Positions 28,953 through 37,387 of a stretch of DNA of 64,000 bases are shown in pieces (within the stretch, counting starts at the first letter, position 1; each line of letters starts with the position of its first letter). Location: NCBI RefSeq assembly GCF_000230975.2, contig NC_021172.1, positions 1,550,001 to 1,614,000 on the forward strand, in the 5' to 3' direction. Under the pieces are notes generated by a model, which saw only the letters and a program-made list of their open reading frames with translations, was not told the DNA's origin and ran no database searches. Source of the DNA: Hyphomicrobium denitrificans 1NES1. GTDB lineage: Bacteria; Pseudomonadota; Alphaproteobacteria; Rhizobiales; Hyphomicrobiaceae. The position numbers were made by a program, and so were the translations under genes.

Positions 28953-29351
28953 CGTAAATCCTCGTGTCTTTCTATTATTCGGCGTGCCTCAATGGCCCGC
29001 TCCGTTCGCTCTGCAGAACCCGCTGGAAACCGCATGCCTATTTTCAACTTAAGGGAAATTCGGCCTGTTCGGATAGGGGGCTCGCACCCGTTTTTAGAAG
29101 TCTTTTCTTTGGTCCCCGTAGCGTGAGTCTTACGCCGGAGTACCGCTCTCGCGTAACGCAATGCTGGTTTGTCCCCAGCTTCGCGCCGTCCCGATGGCGT
29201 GCTTTCCACACCTCAAAACCGTGGTGTCGTTAACACACTTACGGGGCCTTGCAAAGCACACGGTGACGCAGCCGAGAAAGCTCTTGTAGCACATGAGCAA
29301 AACGAAGAAATTAAAGCACTCCCGGCATTTACCATCGTTTTTCAATCTTCA
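28953..29351. other. Long spacer between fabG and acpP
   Basis: About 400 bases with no convincing coding sequence; the short open frames here lack family resemblance and conserved starts. It should contain the acpP promoter on the minus strand. I could not assign boxes with confidence. Confidence 0.4.
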
Positions 29352-30098
29352 CTACACCATCGCCATGCCGCCATTGATGTGCAGCGTTTGACCGGTCATG
29401 TAGCCACCTTCGTCCGATGCGAGATAAAGGCAGCCGGCCGCGATATCCAATGGCTCGCCGAAGCGTTGCGCCGGGATGATCTGCGCGATGTCGCCCTTCT
29501 GCTTGTCCGTCAAAACGTCGGTCATCGCCGTCTTTATGAAGCCCGGCGCAATGCAATTCGCGGTGATGCCGCGCGAGGCAACTTCACGTGCGAGCGATTT
29601 CGTCATGCCGATCATGCCGGCTTTGGAGGCGGCGTAGTTGCCCTGGCCGGGATTGCCAAACACACCCGAAACGGAAGCGATATTGATGATGCGGCCATAA
29701 CCCGTTTTAGAGCGCATCATGTGGCGGGATGCGGCCCGGCACAGCATGAACGTCGATGTCAAGTTGACGGCGATGACGTCGTCCCACTGATCGTCCTTCA
29801 TGACCATGAACAGGTTGTCCCTAGTCAGGCCTGCATTGTTGACCAGAATGTCGAGGCGGCCGCCGAGAGCTTTCACCGCTTCATCGATCAGCTTCGCAAC
29901 ACTCGCACGGTCGGCAAGGTCGCAAGGAAGAACATGCACGCGATCGCCGAGTTCCTTGGCGAGCGCATCGAGGGCTTCGACTTTGCGGCCCGAGATGGCG
30001 ACCGCCGCCCCCGCCTTGTGAAAGACGCGCGCAATCTCGGCGCCGAGACCGCCGGTTGCGCCCGTTACAAGCGCCGTCTTGCCAGTCAGATCGAACAT
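29352..30098 (-). CDS. fabG: 3-oxoacyl-ACP reductase FabG
   Basis: NADPH-dependent reduction of beta-ketoacyl-ACP. 248 residues of the classical SDR fold: cofactor motif TGATGGLGAEIARVF, NNAGLTRD, catalytic Ser-Tyr-Lys in IINIASVSGVFGNPGQGNYAASKAG, and the C-terminal YMTGQTLHINGGMAM typical of FabG. I chose the ATG giving MFDLTGKTALVTG, 10 bases after fabD and preceded by AAGGAGAATTC. Confidence 0.97.
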   Translation of the reverse strand: MFDLTGKTALVTGATGGLGAEIARVFHKAGAAVAISGRKVEALDALAKELGDRVHVLPCDLADRASVAKLIDEAVKALGGRLDILVNNAGLTRDNLFMVMKDDQWDDVIAVNLTSTFMLCRAASRHMMRSKTGYGRIINIASVSGVFGNPGQGNYAASKAGMIGMTKSLAREVASRGITANCIAPGFIKTAMTDVLTDKQKGDIAQIIPAQRFGEPLDIAAGCLYLASDEGGYMTGQTLHINGGMAMV

Positions 30099-30108
30099 GA
30101 ATTCTCCT

Positions 30109-31056
30109 TCAAGCATTGAGTGCGGCAAGCGCCGCGTCGATGTCGGCCGGGGTACCTAGACTCGCGGCATTTGCCGCGGCGGCAGTCCGCTTCACGAGAC
30201 CAGCGAGGACCTTCCCGGCACCGATTTCATAAAAATCAGTCACGCCGTTTGCGGCCATTGCGGCGACGCATTCGCGCCAGCGCACAGTCCCCGTCACCTG
30301 CTCGACGAGACGCTTCTTGATCTCGTCGGGATCGGAAATCGGCGCCGCGAGCACGTTTGCGACCACGGGAACGGACGGCCTGTTGACTGTCACCTTTGCC
30401 AAAGCCTCGGCCATGGCGTCGGCGGCGGGCTGCATCAGCGCACAGTGGAAGGGTGCGGAAACCGGCAGCGGCACGGCACGGCGCACGCCGTATTTTTTTC
30501 CGATCTCTGAGACACGGTCGATCGCAGTCTTGTGGCCGGACAGCACGATCTGTGTCGGGTCATTGTCGTTCGCAACTTGGCAAACATCGCCTTGTGCGGC
30601 TTCGGCAGCAACCTTCTCTGCGGCTTCGACGCCGACGCCGAGGAGGGCCGCCATTGCTCCGACGCCGATGGGGACGGCTTTCTGCATCGCCTGACCGCGG
30701 AGTTTGAGGAGACGCGCCGCATCCGCGAGCGAGAATGCACCTGCGGCGGCAAGCGCGGAATATTCGCCGAGAGAGTGCCCGGCGACGAATTTGACTTTAT
30801 CGGCGAGAGAAAAACCCTTTTCTTTTTCGAGGACCCGCATGACGGCCATCGACACGGCCATCAGCGCAGGTTGGGCATTTTCGGTCAGTGTCAGGGTTTC
30901 CTTGGGACCTTCCCACATGATGGTGGAGAGTTTCTGGCCCAGCGCGTCATCGACCTCGTCGAATACGGCCTTTGCCGAGGGGAACGCTTCGGCAAGGGCT
31001 TTGCCCATACCGACGTCCTGGCTACCCTGTCCGGGAAAGATGAATGCGCGTGCCAT
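30109..31056 (-). CDS. fabD: Malonyl-CoA:ACP transacylase FabD
   Basis: Loads malonyl groups on ACP. 315 residues: MARAFIFPGQGSQDVGMGK, active-site Ser in FVAGHSLGEYSALAAAGAFS, the Arg region LLKLRGQAMQKAVP, and His in LPVSAPFHCALMQPA. First gene of the minus-strand fabD-fabG unit. The longer open frame adds 16 residues that are not family-like, so the ATG at MARAFIF is used. Confidence 0.97.
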   Translation of the reverse strand: MARAFIFPGQGSQDVGMGKALAEAFPSAKAVFDEVDDALGQKLSTIMWEGPKETLTLTENAQPALMAVSMAVMRVLEKEKGFSLADKVKFVAGHSLGEYSALAAAGAFSLADAARLLKLRGQAMQKAVPIGVGAMAALLGVGVEAAEKVAAEAAQGDVCQVANDNDPTQIVLSGHKTAIDRVSEIGKKYGVRRAVPLPVSAPFHCALMQPAADAMAEALAKVTVNRPSVPVVANVLAAPISDPDEIKKRLVEQVTGTVRWRECVAAMAANGVTDFYEIGAGKVLAGLVKRTAAAANAASLGTPADIDAALAALNA

Positions 31057-31427
31057 AGATCTTGCGACTTTCCGCTCGTTCTCCGCTATTCGTCCATTTT
31101 GCAACGGACGCGGCGGCCTTAGTCCACTCCCCTCCAGCCCCTGTCAAGGCTGGGAGGCGGTCTGCCGCGACCCCGCCAATCCTTAACGCGCGCCTATGTT
31201 CAACCGGGAAACTGATGCGCACGCAGGCGCAGAGCGCTATCGCGACGAACGGCAAAACGGCACCAGCCCGCGTTTCATCGGGCGGCGCCTGTGGGTCTGC
31301 CGGTGCAATCAATCGCCGTAGAGACATTGGCGATGGCGAATCCTGAAAGCTACGCCGCTCACTCCGTGGCGGCTCGAGATCCGCGGATCATCAAGGCGAT
31401 TGCCTATGGTTTCCAGAGGGCAGTGCT
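31057..31427. other. Intergenic region upstream of fabD
   Basis: About 370 bases. It should hold the fabD promoter. An imperfect inverted repeat CCTCCAGCC / GGCTGGGAGG lies near 31133-31154. I see no supported gene. Confidence 0.4.
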
Positions 31428-31673
31428 TTAGCCCTCGACCGTCTCGACTTCGCAGAGTTCGCCATCAATCAAATCAAACAGGACATCTTCGCCTGTGGTT
31501 TCCGCCTGGGCGAGGGCTTCGACGAGATCGTCGTCGATTGGCGCGACCTTGAGCGATGCCGCCTCGGCGGAAGCACCCATTTCCTGCATCGTCGCCTCGC
31601 CCTCGGAACGAGCAGCCTCTTCCGTGTCTTCGACCGCCCAGATGGTTTCCTCGGTATAAGCTGCGAACTTCAT
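31428..31673 (-). CDS. Hypothetical small acidic protein
   Basis: 81 residues, strongly acidic (TEETIWAVEDTEEAARSEGE, VEALAQAETTGEDVLFDLID, GELCEVETVEG). No family recognised. The ATG is preceded by GGGAG at 8 bases. A codable C-terminal Cys and the lack of hydrophobic segments suggest a soluble cytoplasmic protein. Stands alone between fabD and rpsF. Confidence 0.6.
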   Translation of the reverse strand: MKFAAYTEETIWAVEDTEEAARSEGEATMQEMGASAEAASLKVAPIDDDLVEALAQAETTGEDVLFDLIDGELCEVETVEG

Positions 31674-31836
31674 GGTTGTTTCTCCCTCGACGCACCGGGT
31701 GAGGCGTCCTACGGGCCCCGTTAGGCCATGATTCCCTGGTGCTGAGGCGACAGCCCTGTGGTTGTAGACCAAGAAATTGCTAGGGTGCTGCGACTAGGCC
31801 GCGGCGCGGCGCCCATGTTGCGGGCAGCCGGAACCC

Positions 31837-31864
31837 TTGCCGGATCGGCCAAATCCTGTATAAG
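31837..31864 (+). promoter_or_regulatory. Candidate promoter of the rpsF operon
   Basis: TTGCCG and TATAAG separated by 16 bases, about 210 bases upstream of rpsF and following a run without genes. It matches the sigma-70-type consensus better than nearby sequence. The implied leader is long for a simple promoter. Confidence 0.4.
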
Positions 31865-31903
31865 CGCGCTTTCCGCTCCGGTTGGAGGCTGATCGGGGGC
31901 TTG

Positions 31904-31929
31904 GGTTGCATTTCCAAGGAGGTGCAACC
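31904..31929 (+). promoter_or_regulatory. Hairpin in the rpsF leader
   Basis: 7-bp stem GGTTGCA / TGCAACC with a 12-base loop containing AAGGAGG, in the untranslated leader 140 bases before rpsF. Leaders of rpsF operons often carry an S6:S18 binding RNA for autogenous control; I cannot match its conserved loop here, so that role is only a possibility. Confidence 0.35.
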
Positions 31930-32071
31930 GAGAGGCGTTTTGAACGTCGTCCCCCAGTGTCTTCTCCTGATGGGTACCAGATCGGCCTTTCTCGGGCCTG
32001 ATTGGGGCTTTGCGCCGGAGGGATGCGACCCGCGTTGAAAAACGCGACAACTCGAACCGAAAGGCCATCGT

Positions 32072-32608
32072 ATGCCGCTTTACGAGCATACGTTCCTGGC
32101 GCGCCAGGACGTGACCCAAGCTCAAGTCGAGGCCCTGATGAAGGAATTCCAGGGCGTCGTCGAGGAAGGCCAGGGCAAAGTCACCAAGCAGGAATATTGG
32201 GGACTGAAAAACCTTGCTTTCAAGATCAAGAAAAATCGCAAGGCTCACTACGCCTTCTTCAACATCGACGCGCCGCCCGCCGCGGTGACTGAGATGGAAC
32301 GGCGCATGGGCATCAATTCCGACGTCATCCGCTTCTTGACCATTCGCGTCGACGAGCTGGAAACCGAGCCGAGCGTCCAGATGCGCAAGCAGGATCGCGA
32401 CGAACGCGGTGATCGCGGCTTTGGCGGCGGTGGCCGTGGCGGCCCGCCGCGCGGTGACCGCGGTGGTTTCGGCGGCCGTGAAGGCGGCTCGACGTTCCGC
32501 TCGCGTCCGCCCAGAGACGGCGACCGCGGTCCGCGTCCGCCTCGTGACGGAGAGGCGCCGCGCGTACCTCGTCCGCCGCGTGACTCTAATCCTGGCTCGG
32601 AGGGCTGA
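32072..32608 (+). CDS. rpsF: 30S ribosomal protein S6
   Basis: Binds S18 in the platform of the small subunit. Residues 1-100 are a standard S6 fold: [54 protein letters not shown]. The remaining 75 residues are an Arg/Gly/Pro/Asp-rich tail with repeated [19 protein letters not shown] and PRPPRD blocks, making the protein 178 residues instead of about 95-135. Long charged S6 tails occur in alphaproteobacteria, but this one resembles an RGG RNA-binding tail. rpsR follows after 3 bases. Confidence 0.96.
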   Translation: MPLYEHTFLARQDVTQAQVEALMKEFQGVVEEGQGKVTKQEYWGLKNLAFKIKKNRKAHYAFFNIDAPPAAVTEMERRMGINSDVIRFLTIRVDELETEPSVQMRKQDRDERGDRGFGGGGRGGPPRGDRGGFGGREGGSTFRSRPPRDGDRGPRPPRDGEAPRVPRPPRDSNPGSEG

Positions 32609-32611
32609 CCC

Positions 32612-32866
32612 ATGGCTGAAATCGCTTCCAGTGGCGGCGGCGCCCGTCGTCCGTTCCAGCGTCGTCGCAAGACCTGCCCGTTCTCGGGCGAAGGCGCTCC
32701 CAAGATCGACTACAAGGACGTGCGCACGCTCGGCCGCTACATTTCCGAACGGGGCAAGATCGTTCCGAGCCGCATTACGGCCGTCTCGGCGAAGAAGCAG
32801 CGCGAGCTGGCGCAGGCCATCAAGCGCGCCCGCTTCCTTGGTCTGCTCCCGTATGTAATTAAATAA
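32612..32866 (+). CDS. rpsR: 30S ribosomal protein S18
   Basis: 84-residue platform protein. Diagnostic segments: [40 protein letters not shown], and [20 protein letters not shown]. The Ser/Gly-rich N-terminus is typical of this order. Preceded by GGAGGG at the end of rpsF. Confidence 0.98.
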   Translation: MAEIASSGGGARRPFQRRRKTCPFSGEGAPKIDYKDVRTLGRYISERGKIVPSRITAVSAKKQRELAQAIKRARFLGLLPYVIK

Positions 32867-32868
32867 AC

Positions 32869-32911
32869 TGCGCCTTCCGGCCGGCTCCGCGCGGCGGAGT
32901 CGGAAGGCGCA
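32869..32911 (+). repeat. Palindromic repeat, copy 3 (behind rpsR)
   Basis: Perfect 11-bp inverted repeat TGCGCCTTCCG (32869-32879) / CGGAAGGCGCA (32901-32911), inner stem CTCCGC/GCGGAG (32885-32890/32894-32899) with a 3-base loop. Stem and core (GGCCGGCTC...GAGTC) match copy 1 in mazG. It starts 2 bases after the rpsR stop, where it may act on mRNA processing, but no T-run follows, so it is not a classical terminator. Confidence 0.85.
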
Positions 32912-32982
32912 AACGAGAAACGTTGGGTCGGGACGGGAAACCGGATCCGGCTCTAACCGCTCGAAACGCGGGACAGCAAACG

Positions 32983-33933
32983 ATGCCGACGAACGTTTTT
33001 CTTCTTGCCATTGCGGCCGGCGTTATCTCCTCGGTCGTCTTCGCGTCGGCGACGACGGGAGCCGTGATGCTCCGCGTCGTCCTTTTTCTCCTGACGCCGC
33101 TTTCCCTCTATCTTGCCGGTCTCGGTCTCGGAGTTATCGCGGGCGCGATTGCCGCCATTACCGCGACGGCTGCGGTGATGCTGATCGCCAATCCGCTGAC
33201 GGCTGAAGTTTATGCCATCAGCACGGCAATCCCTGCCGTCATCTGCACGCGCTTCACGCTGATGAGCCGCGGACCGGAAGATGAGCGCGAATGGTACCCT
33301 ATCGGCCGCGTCGTCGTCGTGGCGGCACTATTTGCAGGCGTCTTCGCGATGCTGGCGCTCATCCTGATGGGCGGCGACACCGACACACTAACGAAGATGC
33401 TTCGCGGTGCGGTCGAAGCCTTCGTGAAATCGGAACTCTCCCAGATTCCGGGCGCTCCCGCGATCGGCGAAGCCGAAATTGATCAAATCACGCGCTCGAC
33501 GCTCTCGACGCTGCCGTGGGCGCTGGGTCTCTTGGCAATGGCGACGACATTGCTCAATCTCTGGCTCGCGGGCCGCATTACGCTGGCTTCGGGACGCCTC
33601 GTCCGTCCGTGGCCGGATCTCGCACAATTCAAGATGCCGGCCGGTGCAACGCTCGTGCTGTTCGCTGCAATCGGTCTGACGTTCACCGGCGGAATGACCG
33701 GGCTGCTCGCGGCGGGCGTCGCAGCGCCGTTCACGCTCGCTTTCGCACTCGTCGGACTCGGCCTCGTACACGTGCTGACGCGCGGCTCGCCATGGCGGAC
33801 CTTCATTCTGAGCGCGCTCTATATCGGCGCAGTCCTGGTGCCGCACATCGGATTGCTGCTGGCCCTCGTCGGGCTCGCCGAAACCGTGTTCGGCTACCGC
33901 GCCGCCGGCAAGCCGCCCGAACCTCCAAACTGA
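32983..33933 (+). CDS. DUF2232 membrane protein
   Basis: 316 residues with about eight predicted TM helices (FLLAIAAGVISSVVFASATT, LRVVLFLLTPLSLYLAGLGL, VIAGAIAAITATAAVMLIAN and others). The location between rpsR and rplI and the pattern fit the DUF2232/YybS-like family found here throughout Hyphomicrobiales; its function is unknown, though the fold resembles transporter S components. I chose the ATG giving MPTNVFLLAIA, preceded by GGGAC. Confidence 0.85.
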   Translation: MPTNVFLLAIAAGVISSVVFASATTGAVMLRVVLFLLTPLSLYLAGLGLGVIAGAIAAITATAAVMLIANPLTAEVYAISTAIPAVICTRFTLMSRGPEDEREWYPIGRVVVVAALFAGVFAMLALILMGGDTDTLTKMLRGAVEAFVKSELSQIPGAPAIGEAEIDQITRSTLSTLPWALGLLAMATTLLNLWLAGRITLASGRLVRPWPDLAQFKMPAGATLVLFAAIGLTFTGGMTGLLAAGVAAPFTLAFALVGLGLVHVLTRGSPWRTFILSALYIGAVLVPHIGLLLALVGLAETVFGYRAAGKPPEPPN

Positions 33934-33972
33934 ATTGTACCTGATCAAACGAACCCAAAAGGAGCCAAACTC

Positions 33973-34557
33973 ATGCAAGTCATCCTGCTTCAACGCATCG
34001 GCCGCCTCGGTCAGATGGGCGACATCGTCAACGTCAAGGACGGTTATGCGCGCAACTACCTGCTGCCGCAGAAAAAGGCGCTCCGCGCAACGGAAGACAA
34101 CAAGAAGGTGTTCGAGGGCCGCCGCGCGCAGCTCGAAGCCGACAACCTCGCTCACAAGACGGAAGCCGAAGCCGTTTCCGCGAAGCTCAACGGACAAACG
34201 TTCGTCATCATTCGTGCTGCCGGCGATACCGGTCAGCTTTACGGTTCGGTGTCGACGCGCGACATCGCCGAGACGGTCAGTGCCGGCGGCTTCACGGTCA
34301 ATCGCAACCAGATCGTTCTCGACAAGCCGATCAAATCGCTCGGACTGACGCCCGCCAAGGTTCAGCTTCACCCGGAAGTTGTAAGCACCGTCACGCTCAA
34401 CATCGCGCGCTCGCAGGACGAAGCCGACAAGCAGGCGCGCGGCGAAGACGTCGCCGTTCTCAAGGACGAAGCGCTCGAACTCGAAACGTTCAATCCGGAC
34501 GCCGTATTCGAGGAAGGCCACACCGCCGAAGCATCGGAAGAAGCGGAGAAATCCTGA
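33973..34557 (+). CDS. rplI: 50S ribosomal protein L9
   Basis: 194 residues: N-terminal RNA-binding domain [20 protein letters not shown] followed by [20 protein letters not shown], a long connecting helix, then the C-terminal domain ([36 protein letters not shown]). An acidic tail of about 45 residues exceeds the E. coli length (149) but is usual in alphaproteobacteria. Preceded by AAAGGAG. Confidence 0.97.
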   Translation: MQVILLQRIGRLGQMGDIVNVKDGYARNYLLPQKKALRATEDNKKVFEGRRAQLEADNLAHKTEAEAVSAKLNGQTFVIIRAAGDTGQLYGSVSTRDIAETVSAGGFTVNRNQIVLDKPIKSLGLTPAKVQLHPEVVSTVTLNIARSQDEADKQARGEDVAVLKDEALELETFNPDAVFEEGHTAEASEEAEKS

Positions 34558-34584
34558 TCCGTTTCGGCTGCAGGTTGCACCGGC

Positions 34585-34621
34585 AGGCTTGGCTGTTGTT
34601 CGATTCGCAACGGCCAAGCCT
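34585..34621 (+). terminator. Probable terminator behind rplI
   Basis: Stem AGGCTTGGC (34585-34593) / GCCAAGCCT (34613-34621), extended inward by GTTG/CAAC, followed by a short TTTCC. It begins 27 bases after the rplI stop, between the ribosomal operon and dnaB. Confidence 0.6.
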
Positions 34622-34688
34622 TTCCGGCTCATGGTGTTGATAACGGGGACGGCTGCAAAGCACGCCGCCGTATCCTGACGTTCCGGAA

Positions 34689-36221
34689 ATGGAATCTGCT
34701 AGCGTCCCGCGCATGGCAGATCCCGCAGTCCTCGCAACCGAGAAGCTCAAGCAGGCTGGCTCGGCAACCGAACCGCTGACATTCCGGCAGCCTCCGCATA
34801 ACCTCGAAGCCGAGCAGGCGCTTTTGGGGGCGATCCTCGTCAACAACGAGGCTCTCGATCGCGTCTCGGGCTTTCTCTCTCCCGATCATTTCTTCGATCC
34901 GCTGCACGGGCGCATTTACGAGACGCTCGCGACGCTGATCCATGCAGGCAAGACGGCAACGCCGGTGACGGTCAAGACGTTCTTCGAGAACGTCGAGCCG
35001 ATCGACGCCACGATGACGGTGCCGCAATATCTTGGCCGGCTCGCGGCCAACGCCACGACGGTCATCAATGCGGCGGAGTACGGCCGCACGATCTACGACC
35101 TCGCGACGCGCCGTTCGCTGATCCTGATCGGCGAAGACATGGTCAACACGGCCTACGACAGCGCCGTAGACAACGCCCCCCGCGCACAAATCGAAGACGC
35201 CGAAAGTCGCCTCTACTCGCTCGCCGAGCAGAACAAGTACGGCAAAGGATTCGAGACTTTCAAGTCGGCGCTGACGACCGCAATCGAGATGGCGAACAGC
35301 GCCTTCCAGCGCTCCGGCCATCTTTCGGGCGCATCGACCGGACTCGCCGATCTCGACAACAAGCTCGGCGGTCTGCAGCGCTCGGACCTCATTATTCTCG
35401 CGGGTCGGCCGTCGATGGGCAAAACGGCGCTCGCAACAAACATCGCCTACAACGTCGCAAAAGCGCATCGCAGCGAGCGACGCCCCGACGGCACGATGGA
35501 AACGACCGATGGCGGGATCGTCGGTTTCTTCTCCCTCGAAATGTCGTCGGAGCAGCTTGCAACGCGTATTCTCGCGGAACAGGCGGAAATCAGCTCCGAG
35601 AAAATCCGCCGCGGCATGATCGACGAGAACGAATTCCGCAAACTTGCCAATGTCGCCAACGAGATGTCGCGCATTCCGCTCTACATCGATCAGACGGGCG
35701 GCATCACGATCGCGCAGCTTTCGGCCAGGGCGCGCAAGCTCAAGCGGCAACACGGGCTCGACATGCTGGTTGTCGACTATCTGCAGCTGCTCGCGGGATC
35801 GAAGGCACGCAGCGACAACCGCGTGCAGGAAATTACCGAGATTACGACGGGCCTCAAGGCTCTCGCCAAGGAATTGAACGTTCCGATCATGGCGCTGTCG
35901 CAGCTCTCGCGTCAGGTCGAAACGCGCGAGGACAAGCGCCCGCAGCTCTCCGACCTCCGTGAATCGGGCTCGATCGAGCAGGATGCCGACGTCGTGATGT
36001 TCGTGTTCCGCGAGGAATATTACGTCGAACGCCTGAAGCCCGCCGAAGGAACGCCTGAATTTGCCGATTGGATGACGAAGATGAGCCAGGTCTCGGGGAA
36101 AGCCGAGGTTATCATCGGGAAGCAGCGTCACGGGCCTGTCGGCACCGTCGAATTGTCGTTCGAAGGGCAATTCACGCGCTTCGGCAATCTGGCGCGGGAC
36201 TATATGTTGCCCTCGCATTAG
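34689..36221 (+). CDS. dnaB: Replicative DNA helicase DnaB
   Basis: Hexameric fork helicase. 510 residues: N-terminal collar domain (PPHNLEAEQALLGAILVNNE), linker, and RecA-like domain with Walker A ILAGRPSMGKTALATN, FFSLEMSSEQLATRIL, Walker B LDMLVVDYLQLL, and LSQLSRQVETREDKRPQLSD followed by LRESGSIEQDADVVMF. The start is uncertain between this ATG and one 24 bases later (MADPAVL); neither has a strong Shine-Dalgarno. Confidence 0.97.
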   Translation: MESASVPRMADPAVLATEKLKQAGSATEPLTFRQPPHNLEAEQALLGAILVNNEALDRVSGFLSPDHFFDPLHGRIYETLATLIHAGKTATPVTVKTFFENVEPIDATMTVPQYLGRLAANATTVINAAEYGRTIYDLATRRSLILIGEDMVNTAYDSAVDNAPRAQIEDAESRLYSLAEQNKYGKGFETFKSALTTAIEMANSAFQRSGHLSGASTGLADLDNKLGGLQRSDLIILAGRPSMGKTALATNIAYNVAKAHRSERRPDGTMETTDGGIVGFFSLEMSSEQLATRILAEQAEISSEKIRRGMIDENEFRKLANVANEMSRIPLYIDQTGGITIAQLSARARKLKRQHGLDMLVVDYLQLLAGSKARSDNRVQEITEITTGLKALAKELNVPIMALSQLSRQVETREDKRPQLSDLRESGSIEQDADVVMFVFREEYYVERLKPAEGTPEFADWMTKMSQVSGKAEVIIGKQRHGPVGTVELSFEGQFTRFGNLARDYMLPSH

Positions 36222-36244
36222 CGGTTGAAACTTGGAAGGAACGA

Positions 36245-37387
36245 ATGACGGTGAACGCGCGCATGTCGGGATCGCTCGCAGGCGCCACCGGCACGATCAC
36301 CATCGATCTCGTACAGATCGCGGCCAACTGGAAAGCGCTGGCGGCGAAGGTTGCGCCCGCGCAGTGCGCCGCCGTCGTCAAAGCCGACGCCTATGGCCTC
36401 GGTGCGGAGCGCATAATAGCCACGCTAACGCAGGCCGGATGCACGACTTTCTTCATTGCGACGCCTGACGAAGCGGAGATTGCACGAAAGCTCGCGCCGG
36501 ACGCTCAAATTTATGCGCTTGACGGACTGGTCGAGGGCGCGGCAACGGTCTTCGCACATCAAGGCGTCAAGCCTGTACTCTCGACGATTGACGATATTTC
36601 CGTTTGGGCGGCTCTCTCTCGGATGCGCGGCGAAGCGCTACCCGCTGCCATCCATATCGACACGGGGCTGCATCGCCTCGGGCTGCCGGCACGAGACGTT
36701 CGTCATCTCGCCGCCGATGCGAATTTCTTGGGCAGCATTCGCTTAGAACTCGTAATGAGCCATCTGGCTTCGGCGGATAATCCGCGCGATCCGAAAAATC
36801 GCGATCAGCTATTGGCGTTCGAAACGCTGTCGGCGCTTTTTCCAGGCGTGCCGCGAAGTCTCGCAGCGTCCGATGGATTGATGCTCGGCCCAGCCTATCA
36901 CTTCGATCTCGTCCGGCCGGGTTACGCGATTTACGGCGGACAGGCGTCACAGCTCGCTCCAGCGCCGGTCAAACCCGCCGTGAGGGTTGCGGCGCGCATT
37001 CTTGCTGTCGCAGATGTCGCGCCCGGAGAAACCGTCGGCTATTCGGCGACGTGGCGTGCCAAGCGTCCGAGCCGTATTGCAACGATCGCGGCCGGCTACG
37101 CGGACGGTGTGCCGAGAACCGCGAGCGCGCCCGATGGACGGCCGGGCGGACACGTCATGATAGCCGGAAATCTGGCGCCCCTCGTCGGCCGCGTGTCGAT
37201 GGATCTCATAACAGTCGACGTCACCGACCTTCCTGATGGCGCGGCGAAGCCCGGCGAATTCGCGACGCTGATCGGCGAAGGCTTAACGATCGAGGACGCA
37301 GGTTTTACTGCCGGCACGATCGGCTATGAAATCCTGACGCGTCTCGGCCCGCGCTTCACGCGACTCTACTTCGAGAGCGCTGCGTAA
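36245..37387 (+). CDS. alr: Alanine racemase
   Basis: PLP enzyme making D-alanine for peptidoglycan. 380 residues: PLP-lysine in CAAVVKADAYGLGAERI, second catalytic Tyr in ETVGYSATWRAKRPSRIATI, and C-terminal GRVSMDLITVDVTDLP. I chose the ATG preceded by GGAAGGA; the longer frame lies inside dnaB. The stop overlaps the radA start (TAATG). Confidence 0.95.
   Translation: MTVNARMSGSLAGATGTITIDLVQIAANWKALAAKVAPAQCAAVVKADAYGLGAERIIATLTQAGCTTFFIATPDEAEIARKLAPDAQIYALDGLVEGAATVFAHQGVKPVLSTIDDISVWAALSRMRGEALPAAIHIDTGLHRLGLPARDVRHLAADANFLGSIRLELVMSHLASADNPRDPKNRDQLLAFETLSALFPGVPRSLAASDGLMLGPAYHFDLVRPGYAIYGGQASQLAPAPVKPAVRVAARILAVADVAPGETVGYSATWRAKRPSRIATIAAGYADGVPRTASAPDGRPGGHVMIAGNLAPLVGRVSMDLITVDVTDLPDGAAKPGEFATLIGEGLTIEDAGFTAGTIGYEILTRLGPRFTRLYFESAA

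Noticed and set aside
28949..29209. 86-codon minus frame overlapping the acpP start
   Set aside because: Basic, featureless, and in conflict with the acpP start region.
31333..31431. Possible 32-codon frame MANPESYAAHSV...
   Set aside because: No ribosome site and it runs into the convergent small gene; not enough support.
31904..31929. Calling the rpsF leader hairpin an S6:S18 binding RNA
   Set aside because: The conserved loop of that motif could not be recognised by eye; kept only as a hairpin.
31721..32248. 175-codon minus-strand frame over the rpsF leader and start
   Set aside because: Overlaps the conserved rpsF coding part and lacks a ribosome site or family features.
34629..36218. 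529-codon open frame antisense to dnaB
   Set aside because: Mirrors the dnaB codon pattern; composition is Arg/His/Asp noise.
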